In this document: one piece after another, positions 14,293 to 23,379 of the stretch | How the letters are laid out: each line of letters begins with the position of its first letter | Numbering within the stretch: position 1 is the first letter of the stretch | DNA from: an uncultured bacterium | Lineage (GTDB): Bacteria > Bacillota > Clostridia > Lachnospirales > Lachnospiraceae | Direction: 5' to 3' | Assembly: GCA_947243845.1 (NCBI GenBank) | Contig: CAMXIF010000021.1 | Span: 1-50,982 of the forward strand | Length of the DNA stretch: 50,982 nucleotides | Notes under the pieces: generated by a model | Seen by the model: the letters and a program-made list of their open reading frames with translations, nothing else | What the model was told of the DNA's origin: nothing | Databases searched by the model: none | Program-made: the position numbers and the translations under genes

Positions 14293-16107
14293 ATGGCAGA
14301 CATAGATCAGAGCAGAATCAGAAACTTTTGTATTATCGCCCATATAGACCATGGTAAGTCCACATTGGCGGACAGGATTATAGAGAAGACGGGACTTTTG
14401 ACCAGCAGGGAAATGCAGGCTCAGGTGCTTGATAATATGGAGCTGGAGCGGGAGCGGGGTATCACCATCAAGGCTCAGACGGTAAGGATTATTTATCAGG
14501 CCAAGGACGGCAATGAATATATATTCAATCTGATAGACACGCCCGGTCATGTAGATTTTAATTATGAGGTGAGCCGCAGTCTGGCGGCCTGTGATGGTGC
14601 GATTCTGGTGGTAGATGCGGCCCAGGGAATTGAGGCCCAGACATTGGCCAATGTCTATCTGGCGCTGGATCATGACCTGGATGTATTTCCGGTGATCAAT
14701 AAAATTGACCTGCCAAGCGCTGAGCCGGAGCGGGTTAAGAATGAGATTGAGGATGTGATCGGCATTGAAGCGCAGGATGCGCCTTTGATCTCGGCCAAGA
14801 ACGGTATCGGCATCGAGGAAGTTCTGGAAGCTGTCGTGCATAAGGTGCCTGCACCCCAGGGCAGCCCGGATGCACCGCTTAAGGCGTTGATTTTTGACTC
14901 GGTGTACGATTCTTATAAAGGTGTGATCGTGTTTTGCCGGATTAAAGAGGGCAGGGTGTGCAAAGGCACTTCGATCAAGATGATGGCGACCGGCGCCACA
15001 GCCGAGGTGGTGGAGGTAGGATATTTTGGAGCGGGACAGTTTATCCCCTGTGAGGAACTGAGTGCCGGCATGGTGGGCTATCTGACGGCTTCCATCAAGA
15101 ATGTGAAGGATACTGCTGTAGGTGACACGGTGACGGATTTGGACAATCCCTGTGCGGAACCCCTTCCCGGCTATAAGAAGGTAAATTCCATGGTCTACTG
15201 CGGTATGTACCCGGCGGATGGGGCCAAATATCCGGATTTGCGGGATGCCCTGGAGAAGTTGAAATTGAATGATGCTTCCTTAAATTATGAACCAGAGACA
15301 TCCATTGCCCTTGGATTCGGATTTCGCTGCGGATTTCTGGGACTTTTGCATCTGGAGATCATACAGGAGCGTTTGGAAAGGGAATATAACCTGGATTTGG
15401 TGACAACCGCACCAAGTGTTATTTATAGGGTGTACAAGACCAACGGGGATATGATCGAACTGACCAATCCCTCCAATCTGCCGGATCCTTCCGAGATAGA
15501 CTATATGGAGGAACCGGTGGTGAGCGCCGAGATTATGGTGACTACGGAGTTTATTGGGCCGATCATGCAGCTTTGTCAGGAGAGGCGGGGCCGGTATATC
15601 AGTACGGAATATATTGAGGCCACCAGAGCACTTTTAAAATATGAACTGCCCTTAAACGAGATTATTTATGATTTCTTTGATGCTCTGAAATCCAGATCCA
15701 GGGGATATGCTTCCTTTGATTATGAGTTGAAGGGGTATGAGCAGTCCAGCCTGGTGAAACTGGATATTCTCATCAATCACGATGAGGTGGATGCGCTCTC
15801 CTTTATCGTTCACGCGGACAGCGCCTATGAGAGAGGCCGGAAGATGTGTGAGAAGTTAAAGGACGAGATTCCCAGACACCTTTTTGAGATACCGATTCAG
15901 GCGGCGGTGGGCGGCAAGATCATTGCCAGGGAGACAGTCAAAGCCATGCGCAAAGATGTCCTCGCCAAATGTTATGGCGGTGATATCACGCGGAAAAAGA
16001 AACTTCTGGAAAAGCAGAAAGAGGGCAAGAAGCGGATGCGTCAGGTAGGCAACGTGGAAATCCCTCAGAGTGCATTTATGAGCGTACTCAAACTGGACGA
16101 TAAATAG
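14293..16107 (+). CDS. lepA: Elongation factor 4 (LepA GTPase)
   Basis: A 604-residue translational GTPase. G1 is AHIDHGKST at about residues 15-23, G2 lies in [13 protein letters not shown]3 in DTPGHVDF and G4 in [13 protein letters not shown]. The LepA-specific C-terminal domain ends ...[24 protein letters not shown], as in full-length members. It acts on ribosomes, possibly in initiation or back-translocation. The start has GGGAGGAAGTAT upstream. hemW follows after 26 bases, the usual lepA-hemW pairing. Confidence 0.97.
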   Translation: MADIDQSRIRNFCIIAHIDHGKSTLADRIIEKTGLLTSREMQAQVLDNMELERERGITIKAQTVRIIYQAKDGNEYIFNLIDTPGHVDFNYEVSRSLAACDGAILVVDAAQGIEAQTLANVYLALDHDLDVFPVINKIDLPSAEPERVKNEIEDVIGIEAQDAPLISAKNGIGIEEVLEAVVHKVPAPQGSPDAPLKALIFDSVYDSYKGVIVFCRIKEGRVCKGTSIKMMATGATAEVVEVGYFGAGQFIPCEELSAGMVGYLTASIKNVKDTAVGDTVTDLDNPCAEPLPGYKKVNSMVYCGMYPADGAKYPDLRDALEKLKLNDASLNYEPETSIALGFGFRCGFLGLLHLEIIQERLEREYNLDLVTTAPSVIYRVYKTNGDMIELTNPSNLPDPSEIDYMEEPVVSAEIMVTTEFIGPIMQLCQERRGRYISTEYIEATRALLKYELPLNEIIYDFFDALKSRSRGYASFDYELKGYEQSSLVKLDILINHDEVDALSFIVHADSAYERGRKMCEKLKDEIPRHLFEIPIQAAVGGKIIARETVKAMRKDVLAKCYGGDITRKKKLLEKQKEGKKRMRQVGNVEIPQSAFMSVLKLDDK

Positions 16108-16133
16108 AACAGAATATAAGGCGGGCGTTACGG

Positions 16134-17291
16134 ATGAGAGATTTAAGCATATATATACACATTCCTTTTTGTGTCAGGAAATGTCTCTACTGTGATTTCT
16201 TGTCTTATGCAGCGTCAGCGGCGGAAATGAAAAGTTATGTAAACTTATTGCTGAGGCAGATTAAAGCAGAGTCAGTATTTTACAGAGATCACAGGGTGGT
16301 CTCTGTTTTTTTGGGCGGCGGTACGCCCTCTTTGCTGCCGGCAGAAGAGGTGGGAGGGATTCTGCGGGCGGTCAGGGAGAATTACCGGATGGCAGATGAG
16401 GTGGAAACCACCATAGAATGTAATCCTGGCACTGCAGCAGCAGAAAAACTGAAAGATTATATAACATATGGTATTAATCGTCTCAGCATTGGCTTGCAGT
16501 CTACCAAGAACGAGGAACTTGCGCGTATTGGAAGGATTCATAACTATGAGACATTTCTGAATACCTATCAGGCGGCCAGAGAAGCAGGATTTACCAATAT
16601 CAATATTGATCTGATGGCTGCCCTGCCGGGACAGAGCATAGCATCCTACCGAGAAAGTCTGGAACGGGTGACGGCTCTTCTGCCGGAACATATCTCCGCC
16701 TACAGCCTGATCTTGGAAGAGGGCACGCCATTATATGACAGGAGGGAACAGTATCATTTTCCGACAGAGGAAGAAGACAGAAACATGTACCAGATGACGA
16801 AAGAGTATCTGGGGGAAAAGGGATATCAGCGGTATGAGATTTCCAATTATGCCAGAGAAGGGTTTGCCTGCCGCCATAATCAGGTATACTGGCAGCGGGG
16901 GGATTATGTGGGATTTGGCCTGGGGGCAGCTTCTATGGTGCGGGATGTGCGGTGGAGTATGCCGGAAAGTATGGGAGCATATCAAGATTATGTGGAAGGT
17001 ATGCCCGTTCGTGTGGACAATCTGTCATATAGACATTTTCCAGGAGCGTATGTTCTCACGATACAAGAGCAGATGGAAGAATTCATGTTTCTGGGCCTTC
17101 GAATGATGTGCGGCGTGGACTGCCGGACTTTTGATGACAAATTTGGCCAGGAAATGGAAGCAGTATACGGTCCGGTGATTGCCCAAATGATGTCTCAGGG
17201 ACTTATACAAAAGGAAGGTGGGCGGATCAAATTGACCGACAGGGGGATTGATGTCAGTAATTATGTGATGGCGGAATTTCTTTTTGAGTAA
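16134..17291 (+). CDS. hemW: Radical SAM heme chaperone HemW
   Basis: A 385-residue radical SAM protein. The iron-sulfur motif is CVRKCLYCDF at residues 12-21 (CxxxCxxC). FLGGGTPSLL and ECNPGT follow, then INRLSIGLQS and NIDLMAALPGQ. Together with the shorter length and the position after lepA, these fit HemW, which delivers heme to client proteins, better than the coproporphyrinogen oxidase HemN. The C-terminal HemN_C-like part is present. The ribosome-binding site is weak (GGCGGGC), so translation may depend on lepA. Confidence 0.9.
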   Translation: MRDLSIYIHIPFCVRKCLYCDFLSYAASAAEMKSYVNLLLRQIKAESVFYRDHRVVSVFLGGGTPSLLPAEEVGGILRAVRENYRMADEVETTIECNPGTAAAEKLKDYITYGINRLSIGLQSTKNEELARIGRIHNYETFLNTYQAAREAGFTNINIDLMAALPGQSIASYRESLERVTALLPEHISAYSLILEEGTPLYDRREQYHFPTEEEDRNMYQMTKEYLGEKGYQRYEISNYAREGFACRHNQVYWQRGDYVGFGLGAASMVRDVRWSMPESMGAYQDYVEGMPVRVDNLSYRHFPGAYVLTIQEQMEEFMFLGLRMMCGVDCRTFDDKFGQEMEAVYGPVIAQMMSQGLIQKEGGRIKLTDRGIDVSNYVMAEFLFE

Positions 17292-17327
17292 GCGGGTATG
17301 GGTATTCTGATAAAAATACCTGCCGCT
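17291..17327 (+). terminator. Hairpin after hemW, possible terminator
   Basis: AGCGG/CCGCT outer and GGTATT/AATACC inner stems. It is followed by ATATTGAATTTTA, so the T-run is weak. It overlaps the hemW stop codon and precedes a new promoter. Confidence 0.5.
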
Positions 17328-17330
17328 ATA

Positions 17331-17359
17331 TTGAATTTTACACCACATATTTGTATAAT
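17331..17359 (+). promoter_or_regulatory. SigA-like promoter before sigK
   Basis: TTGAAT, exactly 17 bases, TATAAT. It resembles a vegetative promoter rather than a sigE-type one. It lies 92 bases before the sigK start. Confidence 0.65.
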
Positions 17360-17450
17360 ATAAAGTACAGGATTCATTTTCCAAAGATGGAAAGGCACTT
17401 CAGATGCCGCCGGGTCATAGAATAGAGTAAATGGACTTTGGGGGCTTCTT

Positions 17451-18095
17451 TTGAAAACATTTAGCCAGCCATTAACTGCGGAGGAAGAGGCCGTATATTT
17501 AAAACGGCTTGGAACAGGCAGCGAAGAAGAGCGAAAGGAAGCCAAGGAGATCCTGGTGGAGCACAATCTGCGTCTGGTTGCACATATTGCTAAGAAATAT
17601 CAGAATGTAGACGAGGATATGGAGGATCTGATCTCCATTGGAACAATTGGCCTTATTAAGGCAATAGATTCCTTTGATTCTGGCAAAGGAAAGTTGAGTA
17701 CTTATGCATCACGCTGTATTGATAATGAACTTTTGATGCTGCTTCGAGCCAAAAAGAAGACGTCCAGGGAAGTGTCCCTCTATGATCCGATTGGCACGGA
17801 CAGGGAGGGGAATGAGATCAATCTGCTCGATATCATTGAACAGGAGCAGGTGGATGTGATCGACAGAATGGAAGTGGAAGAAAGGCTTGGCAGACTCTCT
17901 GGGCTGATTCATGAGCAGCTTTCCGAGCGGGAGCGGGCAATCATCATGCTTCGTTATGGACTTTCCAGTGAACATGAGATCACACAGCGGGAGATAGGGC
18001 GCAGGCTTGGGATATCCAGAAGCTATGTGTCAAGGATAGAAAAGAAGGCTCTGGAGAAACTCAAAGAGGGTTACGAAGCACTGGGAACTACATAA
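17451..18095 (+). CDS. sigK: Late mother-cell sporulation sigma factor SigK, made without a pro-sequence
   Basis: A 214-residue sigma-70 family protein. Region 2 holds EHNLRLVAHIAKKYQN, DLISIGTIGLIKAIDSFD and YASRCIDNELLMLLR; region 4 holds TQREIGRRLGISRSYVSRIEKKALEKL. These match SigK rather than SigE. In Bacillus, pro-SigK carries about 20 extra N-terminal residues removed by SpoIVFB. Here the first possible start is the TTG at 17451 (GGGGG upstream), and an in-frame stop at 17418-17420 precedes it with no other start, so no pro-sequence is encoded, as in C. difficile. The gene is uninterrupted (no skin element). The HD-domain gene follows after 24 bases, so the two may share a transcript. 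Confidence 0.92.
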   Translation: MKTFSQPLTAEEEAVYLKRLGTGSEEERKEAKEILVEHNLRLVAHIAKKYQNVDEDMEDLISIGTIGLIKAIDSFDSGKGKLSTYASRCIDNELLMLLRAKKKTSREVSLYDPIGTDREGNEINLLDIIEQEQVDVIDRMEVEERLGRLSGLIHEQLSERERAIIMLRYGLSSEHEITQREIGRRLGISRSYVSRIEKKALEKLKEGYEALGTT

Positions 18096-18119
18096 GACGG
18101 TCAGGGAGGAGGCAAGAAT

Positions 18120-19250
18120 ATGCTTTTTGTAAAGAGGGATAACTTGAAGACTGGTATGAGACTGGCACGTCCTATTTACAATAAAAATGGTGTCCTGCTG
18201 TATGAGAGAAATTCTAAGTTGACAAAGCAGGGCATCGAGAGTATCCGCAATTTCGGGTTGATCGGTATCTTTATATTAGAGCCGGCAGAACCCGTTCCTC
18301 CCATGACGCAGGCGGATATTGAATTTGAACGCTTTCAGACGATGTGTGTGTTCTCTATCCGCGAGGAACTTGACAAGATTCTGCAGACGAGGCGCGTATT
18401 CAGGATACAGATGATTTCGGCCAATATCATCAAGAATTACGGACATCTGGATAAAAGAATTAATTTTATACAAAATCTTCGCAGCAAAGAGGATTATATT
18501 TATAAACATTCTTTAAATGTGGCAATTTTATGCGCAATGATAACGCATGTTATGAATATAAGAGTGGATGAACAGCTGGAGACTGTACAGGCGGCCTTAG
18601 TCCATGATATCGGTAAACTGACAGTGGTGGATATGATAGAGAGCGAGAATCCATCCCAAGAGGAAAGAATGAGGGTTCGGGTGGCTGAAGTAGGCGGTTT
18701 TGACCTGATCGACACTGCCTTTTCTTCCGTGCCTAATGTGAAACGTATCTGTGTGCAGGCCCAGAGAGGGCTTACCAGTCTGGAAACAGGGGAAGATATT
18801 GAGTCAATCAGGATGGGAAACGGCGCGAGGGTACTTGCGGTGGCCGAAACTTATGACAGGATGACGGCGGTACAGTTTGATAAGGAGCCAAATTCTGAAG
18901 TGGCAGCTTTGAAATATTTACTGGACAATCCCCAGATTTTTGACAGCAGGGTGGTGGAAGCATTGATCAGATCCATTAATATTCTGGTACCCGGTGTCAG
19001 TGTGGAACTCAACACAGGAGAAAAGGCGCTGGTGCTCGCAGCCAATGAGCAAAATGTTCTGCGGCCCATGGTACTGATGTTCCGCGACAACAGTATTGTG
19101 GATCTGTCGGATAGGGAGATGTATGAGGACCTGGAGATCAGGGACATTATGAAGACGATGGACAACCGTTATGTGATGGATATGAATCTGCTCAAACAAT
19201 CCGGTGTGGAGGTGGAAGAGCCGGAATATGTAGAGATTGCGATCATATAG
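18120..19250 (+). CDS. HD-GYP-like protein with HD kept but GYP motif missing
   Basis: A 376-residue cytoplasmic protein. The N-terminal 55 residues (LKTGMRLARPIYNKNGVLLYERNS) match the segment usual before HD-GYP domains. The metal-binding residues H130 (YKHSLNVAI) and the HD pair 162-163 (LVHDIGK) are present, and YDRMTAV near 245 is also typical. The HHExxDGxGYP stretch expected between them is absent; SVPNVKRICVQAQRG takes its place. About 90 residues follow with no family I recognise. HD-GYP proteins hydrolyse cyclic di-GMP; this one may instead bind it or be inactive. It lies in the sigK-pilT cluster, with GGGAGGAGG before the ATG. Confidence 0.75.
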   Translation: MLFVKRDNLKTGMRLARPIYNKNGVLLYERNSKLTKQGIESIRNFGLIGIFILEPAEPVPPMTQADIEFERFQTMCVFSIREELDKILQTRRVFRIQMISANIIKNYGHLDKRINFIQNLRSKEDYIYKHSLNVAILCAMITHVMNIRVDEQLETVQAALVHDIGKLTVVDMIESENPSQEERMRVRVAEVGGFDLIDTAFSSVPNVKRICVQAQRGLTSLETGEDIESIRMGNGARVLAVAETYDRMTAVQFDKEPNSEVAALKYLLDNPQIFDSRVVEALIRSINILVPGVSVELNTGEKALVLAANEQNVLRPMVLMFRDNSIVDLSDREMYEDLEIRDIMKTMDNRYVMDMNLLKQSGVEVEEPEYVEIAII

Positions 19251-19258
19251 GTATAGGA

Positions 19259-19286
19259 ATATATGGATCGAAAGATCCTGATATAT
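19259..19286 (+). repeat. Hairpin with GAAA tetraloop before pilT
   Basis: GGATC-GAAA-GATCC flanked by ATATAT on both sides, about 30 bases before the pilT start. It could be an RNA processing or stability element. Confidence 0.45.
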
Positions 19287-19315
19287 AATGAAATATACAT
19301 AAAAGGGGTAGAGAA

Positions 19316-20371
19316 ATGCCAACGATAATTGAAATTATGCACACTGCGTGCGATGCCGGTGCATCGGACGTACACATTACTGTGGGAATACCACCCAAGA
19401 TGCGAGTTAACGGCAATCTGGTCACCATGGAGTATCCCAAAATGTCACCGCAGGATACTCTGGCGATCGCCTATTCGATCATGAATGATGTACAGAGAGA
19501 ACGGTTTGAGGAACGAGGAGAGTATGACATGTCCTTCTCCATTCCGGAACTGGGAAGGTATCGTGTCAATGCATATAAGCAGAGAGGTTCTGCCGCGCTT
19601 GCACTGCGTCTGGTAGGTACAAAAGTGCCTTCTCCGGAAGTACTGGGTGTACCGGAGTCGGTCATCAATCTTTATGAGCGTAAGAGAGGGCTTATTCTGG
19701 TGACAGGCCCTACCGGAAGCGGTAAGTCTACCACACTTGCGGCAATCATTGATAAGATTAATAATAAGAGAGATGCCCATGTCATTACGCTGGAAGACCC
19801 GATCGAGTATCTGCACCAGCATAAGCTGGCAATGGTCAATCAGAGAGAAATCGGTTTGGATTCCCAAAGCTATGCCAATGCATTGCGGGCGGCCCTGCGT
19901 GAGGATCCGGATGTAATCCTGGTGGGTGAGATGCGTGACTTTGAAACGATCAGCGTGGCTATCACGGCGGCAGAGACAGGCCATCTGGTACTGTCAACCC
20001 TGCATACAATCGGTGCGGCCAGTACCGTGGATCGTGTCATTGATGTGTTTCCGCCACATCAGCAGCAGCAGATCCGCGTACAGTTTGCCAATGTATTGGA
20101 GGCTGTCATATCCCAGCAGCTGATTCCCACAATGGATGGTGAGGGGCGTGTGGCGGCTTTTGAGGTGATGCATGCCAATCATGCGGTCAGAAATCTGATT
20201 CGTGAGGGTAAGTCACATCAGCTGGCAACCGTTATGCAGACTAACCGTAAGATGGGTATGATTACGATGGATGACGCGATCATACAGCTTTTCTATGAGG
20301 GAAAGATTGACCGGGAGATGGCAATACAGTTTGCCCAGGATCCGGACGGGATGCAGAATAAAATTATGTAA
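19316..20371 (+). CDS. pilT: Type IV pilus retraction ATPase PilT
   Basis: A 351-residue hexameric ATPase that depolymerises the pilus and so powers twitching and DNA uptake. Walker A is GPTGSGKST at 131-139, the Asp box follows in LEDPIEY, Walker B lies in DPDVILVGEMRD (about 197-208), and the His box in TGHLVLSTLHT. The C-terminal AVRNLIREGK (about 290-299) is the PilT-specific motif needed for retraction and separates it from PilB. There is no N-terminal MshEN part. The start follows AAAAGGGGTAGAGAA. The gene ends a cluster that begins at sigK; a terminator follows at 20432. Confidence 0.97.
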   Translation: MPTIIEIMHTACDAGASDVHITVGIPPKMRVNGNLVTMEYPKMSPQDTLAIAYSIMNDVQRERFEERGEYDMSFSIPELGRYRVNAYKQRGSAALALRLVGTKVPSPEVLGVPESVINLYERKRGLILVTGPTGSGKSTTLAAIIDKINNKRDAHVITLEDPIEYLHQHKLAMVNQREIGLDSQSYANALRAALREDPDVILVGEMRDFETISVAITAAETGHLVLSTLHTIGAASTVDRVIDVFPPHQQQQIRVQFANVLEAVISQQLIPTMDGEGRVAAFEVMHANHAVRNLIREGKSHQLATVMQTNRKMGMITMDDAIIQLFYEGKIDREMAIQFAQDPDGMQNKIM

Positions 20372-20431
20372 GAAAAGTAGTTTGCTTCGCAAACAACTTT
20401 GCGAGAACCGCTTCGCGGCCTCGGAATATCA

Positions 20432-20474
20432 CTGCCTGAGTGACGGATAAATACCGTTATTTGGGCAGTTTTGT
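20432..20474 (+). terminator. Intrinsic terminator after pilT
   Basis: CTGCC pairs with GGCAG (20464-20468), with an inner TGACGG/CCGTTA stem, followed by TTTTGT. Two small hairpins with TTC loops lie just upstream: GTTTGC/GCAAAC near 20380-20395 and CCGC/GCGG near 20408-20418. Confidence 0.75.
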
Positions 20475-20504
20475 ATTTGCTGGTGTGATTTCGTAAAAAA
20501 GTAG

Positions 20505-20533
20505 TTGACAAACAGAGAAAAAGCATATAAACT
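20505..20533 (+). promoter_or_regulatory. SigA-type promoter of the Rpn nuclease gene
   Basis: TTGACA, exactly 17 bases, TAAACT, about 150 bases before the start. The 312-base gap between pilT and the Rpn gene holds this promoter and the pilT terminator; I see nothing else there. Confidence 0.75.
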
Positions 20534-20683
20534 ATGTCTATCAGAGAAATTCTAATGATGTACAATTCCGTACATTCAGACAGTTTCTGTCAGATTTTCT
20601 AACGATTTAATTTAATATGGCAGGAACGAAGATGGCGAAAGAGGCGCATGGCGTGTCCTGCTGCAGACAAAGGAGGACAGCTT

Positions 20684-21685
20684 ATGCAGAGTACGAAGGG
20701 AAGAAAGAGGACAGGAAGGAAACAGATCACAGGAGAAGGTTATGCCATAAGGCATTATCCGCATCCCCCTATCGGGCGTTCGGGCTGGTGGGGGCACCAT
20801 AAGGTTCGTAAGCAGGTCAAAGACAGGCTTTTTAGATTTCTATTTGAAAAAGATAAAGAGGCCCTGCTGGAGTTGTATAATGCGCTGAATGGAACAGCCT
20901 ATCAGGATATCGCCGGATTAAAGGTGGTGACGATAGAGAATGTTGTATATGTGGTGATGAAAAATGACCTTGCTTTTGTGATTGCTGGCACATTAAATCT
21001 TTATGAACATCAGAGTACATATACCCCCAACATGCCGGTGAGGTTTCTGATTTATCTGGCGGAAGAATATCAGAAATTGCTGAAACAGGCAAGAGGCAAT
21101 ATCTACGGAACCAGACAGTTGAATTTGCCTACGCCGCAGTGCATCGTGTTCTACAATGGCGGACGGGAAATGCCGGAGGAACAGATTTTGAAGCTGTCAG
21201 ATGCTTTTGAGAACCGGAAGGTAAAGGGCTGTATAGAACTGAAGGTGCGGATGTTGAACATCAATCATGGAAAGAATCAGGCACTGATGGAGAAGTGCAG
21301 GATTCTGGAGGAGTATTCGATGTTTGTAGAGAGAGCCAGACAGTATCTGGCAGAGGGCAGGGAGCATCAGGAAGCCCTTAATCTGGCGATTGATTACTGT
21401 ATAGACCATGATATCCTGTCAGTGTTTCTGAAAAGATATCGAGCGGAGGTACTGGGAATGTTGTTAGAAGAAATTGATATGGATGCCTATGAGAGAACCA
21501 TCAGGGAAGAAGCGAGAGAGGATGGAATAGAAGAAGGGATAAAAGAAGGCATGGAACAGGGAACTGACAGAGTGGCTGAGTTGGTGGGGATGTTGTTAGA
21601 TTTAAATCGCATGGAAGATTTGAGGCGGATGACAACAGACAGAAGATACCGGGAGAAGCTATTTCAGGAACTGGGGCTAAAGTAA
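20684..21685 (+). CDS. Rpn-family PD-(D/E)XK nuclease (recombination-promoting, transposase-related)
   Basis: A 333-residue protein. DRLFRFLFEKDKEALLELYNALNG near the N-terminus, NDLAFVIAGTLNLYEHQST (the catalytic Asp and ExQ of this nuclease fold) and NMPVRFLIYLAEEY mark the Rpn/DUF4351-like family. The C-terminus is charged and repeats EGIxEG, as in many relatives. Rpn proteins of E. coli nick DNA, raise RecA-independent recombination, and some act in phage defence. It starts at the ATG at 20684 behind AAAGGAGG. It has its own promoter and sits between pilT and comM, so it is probably an insertion into the pilus/uptake region. A decayed relative lies at the right edge. Confidence 0.85.
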   Translation: MQSTKGRKRTGRKQITGEGYAIRHYPHPPIGRSGWWGHHKVRKQVKDRLFRFLFEKDKEALLELYNALNGTAYQDIAGLKVVTIENVVYVVMKNDLAFVIAGTLNLYEHQSTYTPNMPVRFLIYLAEEYQKLLKQARGNIYGTRQLNLPTPQCIVFYNGGREMPEEQILKLSDAFENRKVKGCIELKVRMLNINHGKNQALMEKCRILEEYSMFVERARQYLAEGREHQEALNLAIDYCIDHDILSVFLKRYRAEVLGMLLEEIDMDAYERTIREEAREDGIEEGIKEGMEQGTDRVAELVGMLLDLNRMEDLRRMTTDRRYREKLFQELGLK

Positions 21686-21809
21686 TATAATACATATCGG
21701 ATAAGTAATGACATCGTCTGGATTCTACTTAATTCTATAGTTTCATATACGGCATATCGCCGTAAGGTTTCAGAGAATATCATAGGAAAGGACAAAGGAG
21801 GAAAAAAAG

Positions 21810-23363
21810 TTGCTTAGTACAATTATATCAGGGGCAGTTTATGGCATGCACAGCTGCCTGATTCAGGTGGAGGTGGACGTCTCTCCCGGATTACCCTGCT
21901 TTCAGATTGTAGGACTGCCTGGCTCGGAGGTGCGGGAGGCCAGGGAGCGCGTGAAGGTTGCGCTTAAAAATGTGGGTGTGAAATTGCCTCCCATGTGTAT
22001 CAATGTCAATCTCTCGCCGGCAGATCTTCCCAAGAGCGGCACGATGTTTGACCTGCCTGTAGCAGTGGGCATCATGACAGCACTTGCCAGAATACCCCAA
22101 GAAGCGGTGGAGGATACCCTGCTGATTGGGGAACTGGGACTGTCAGGGGAACTGAAACCCGTGAAAGGGGTTCTGCCTATCGTGCGGGAAGCGGCCGGAC
22201 GCGGTATCAGAAGGTGCGTCCTGCCAGCGTGCAATGCATGGGAGGGCGCATTAATTCCGGAGGTGGAGAGCATTGGCGTTGCCGATATGGAGACTGCCAT
22301 TGCCTTTTTGCTGGGAGAGGAACAGGGGGATTCTGCGCTGAGCCGTAATGTATCGGTGGATTTGGAAACATTGATACAACAGAGTACGGCTGATGAGAAT
22401 CTGGATTTTGCCGATATCAATGGACAGGAGGGCTTGAAGCGGGCCGCAGAGGTGGCGGCGGCCGGTTTCCACCACCTGTTGATCATTGGGGCGCCGGGGT
22501 CTGGCAAGACAATGCTGGCCAGACGGCTTCCCACCATCCTGCCGCCCTTGTCAGCGGAAGAAAGTCTGGAAGTATCCACTATCTACAGTATCTCAGGTCT
22601 GCTGCAGTCTGCGGCGTCACTTAAGACAACGAGACCCTTTTTGAATCCCCATCATACGATTACCGGCAGAGCATTGGCAGGTGGCGGCCGTATTCCCATG
22701 CCGGGTTTGATCAGCTTGGCGCATAGAGGCGTTCTTTTTCTTGATGAGCTTCCGGAATTTAAGAGGGAGACTCTGGATATCTTAAGACAGCCTCTGGAGG
22801 ATAAAAAGGTGCAGATTGCCAGAAGCAGTGGTACCTATATCTATCCTGCAGATTTTATGCTGGTGGGCGCCATGAATCCCTGTCCCTGTGGATTTTATCC
22901 GGATATGGGACGCTGCCGCTGTACGCCCTATGAGGTCAGACGTTATCTGGGAAGGGTGTCAGGGCCTATTTTGGACCGCATGGATATCTGTGTGGAAGCC
23001 GTGCCCATGGAGTTTCATGATATTACCAGACATGCAGCAGGGGAGAGCAGCAGTGATATCAGAAAACGCGTGATGCTGGCCAGGGAGAGACAGAGGGAAC
23101 GGTTTGCCGGTACCAGAATACAGTTCAATGCGGATATGAGCGCCGGGGAAGTGACAAAATATTGCAGACTGGGGGCAGGGGAACTGCACTATATGGAGAA
23201 GATGTTTCATAACATGCAGCTGTCGGCCAGAGCCTATCACAGGATTCTGAAAGTGGCGCGCACCATAGCCGATCTTGCAAACAGCAGTGAGATCAAAGAA
23301 ATGCACTTGTCAGAGGCGGTCTGTTACAGGCGGATGGATCAGAAGTATTGGCAGAGATTATAG
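21810..23363 (+). CDS. comM: ComM/YifB family Mg-chelatase-like AAA+ ATPase
   Basis: A 517-residue protein of full length for the family. An N-terminal Lon-protease-like fold (to about 170) is followed by the AAA+ domain: Walker A GAPGSGKT at 227-234, Walker B in LFLDELPEF, and the Cys-rich NPCPCGFYPDMGRCRC. In Vibrio and Haemophilus ComM is a helicase that drives branch migration when transforming DNA is integrated. Translation starts at the TTG at 21810, eight bases after GGAGG. dprA follows after 16 bases, so the two are co-transcribed. This is a good pointer to natural transformation in a host that also has a retractable pilus. Confidence 0.92.
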   Translation: MLSTIISGAVYGMHSCLIQVEVDVSPGLPCFQIVGLPGSEVREARERVKVALKNVGVKLPPMCINVNLSPADLPKSGTMFDLPVAVGIMTALARIPQEAVEDTLLIGELGLSGELKPVKGVLPIVREAAGRGIRRCVLPACNAWEGALIPEVESIGVADMETAIAFLLGEEQGDSALSRNVSVDLETLIQQSTADENLDFADINGQEGLKRAAEVAAAGFHHLLIIGAPGSGKTMLARRLPTILPPLSAEESLEVSTIYSISGLLQSAASLKTTRPFLNPHHTITGRALAGGGRIPMPGLISLAHRGVLFLDELPEFKRETLDILRQPLEDKKVQIARSSGTYIYPADFMLVGAMNPCPCGFYPDMGRCRCTPYEVRRYLGRVSGPILDRMDICVEAVPMEFHDITRHAAGESSSDIRKRVMLARERQRERFAGTRIQFNADMSAGEVTKYCRLGAGELHYMEKMFHNMQLSARAYHRILKVARTIADLANSSEIKEMHLSEAVCYRRMDQKYWQRL

Positions 23364-23379
23364 ATAGGAGAGGGAAAAG

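Noticed and set aside
17430..17450. ATG at 17431 as a start giving sigK a pro-sequence
   Set aside because: That ATG is in a different frame and runs into a TGA at once; the sigK frame is closed by a stop at 17418-17420.
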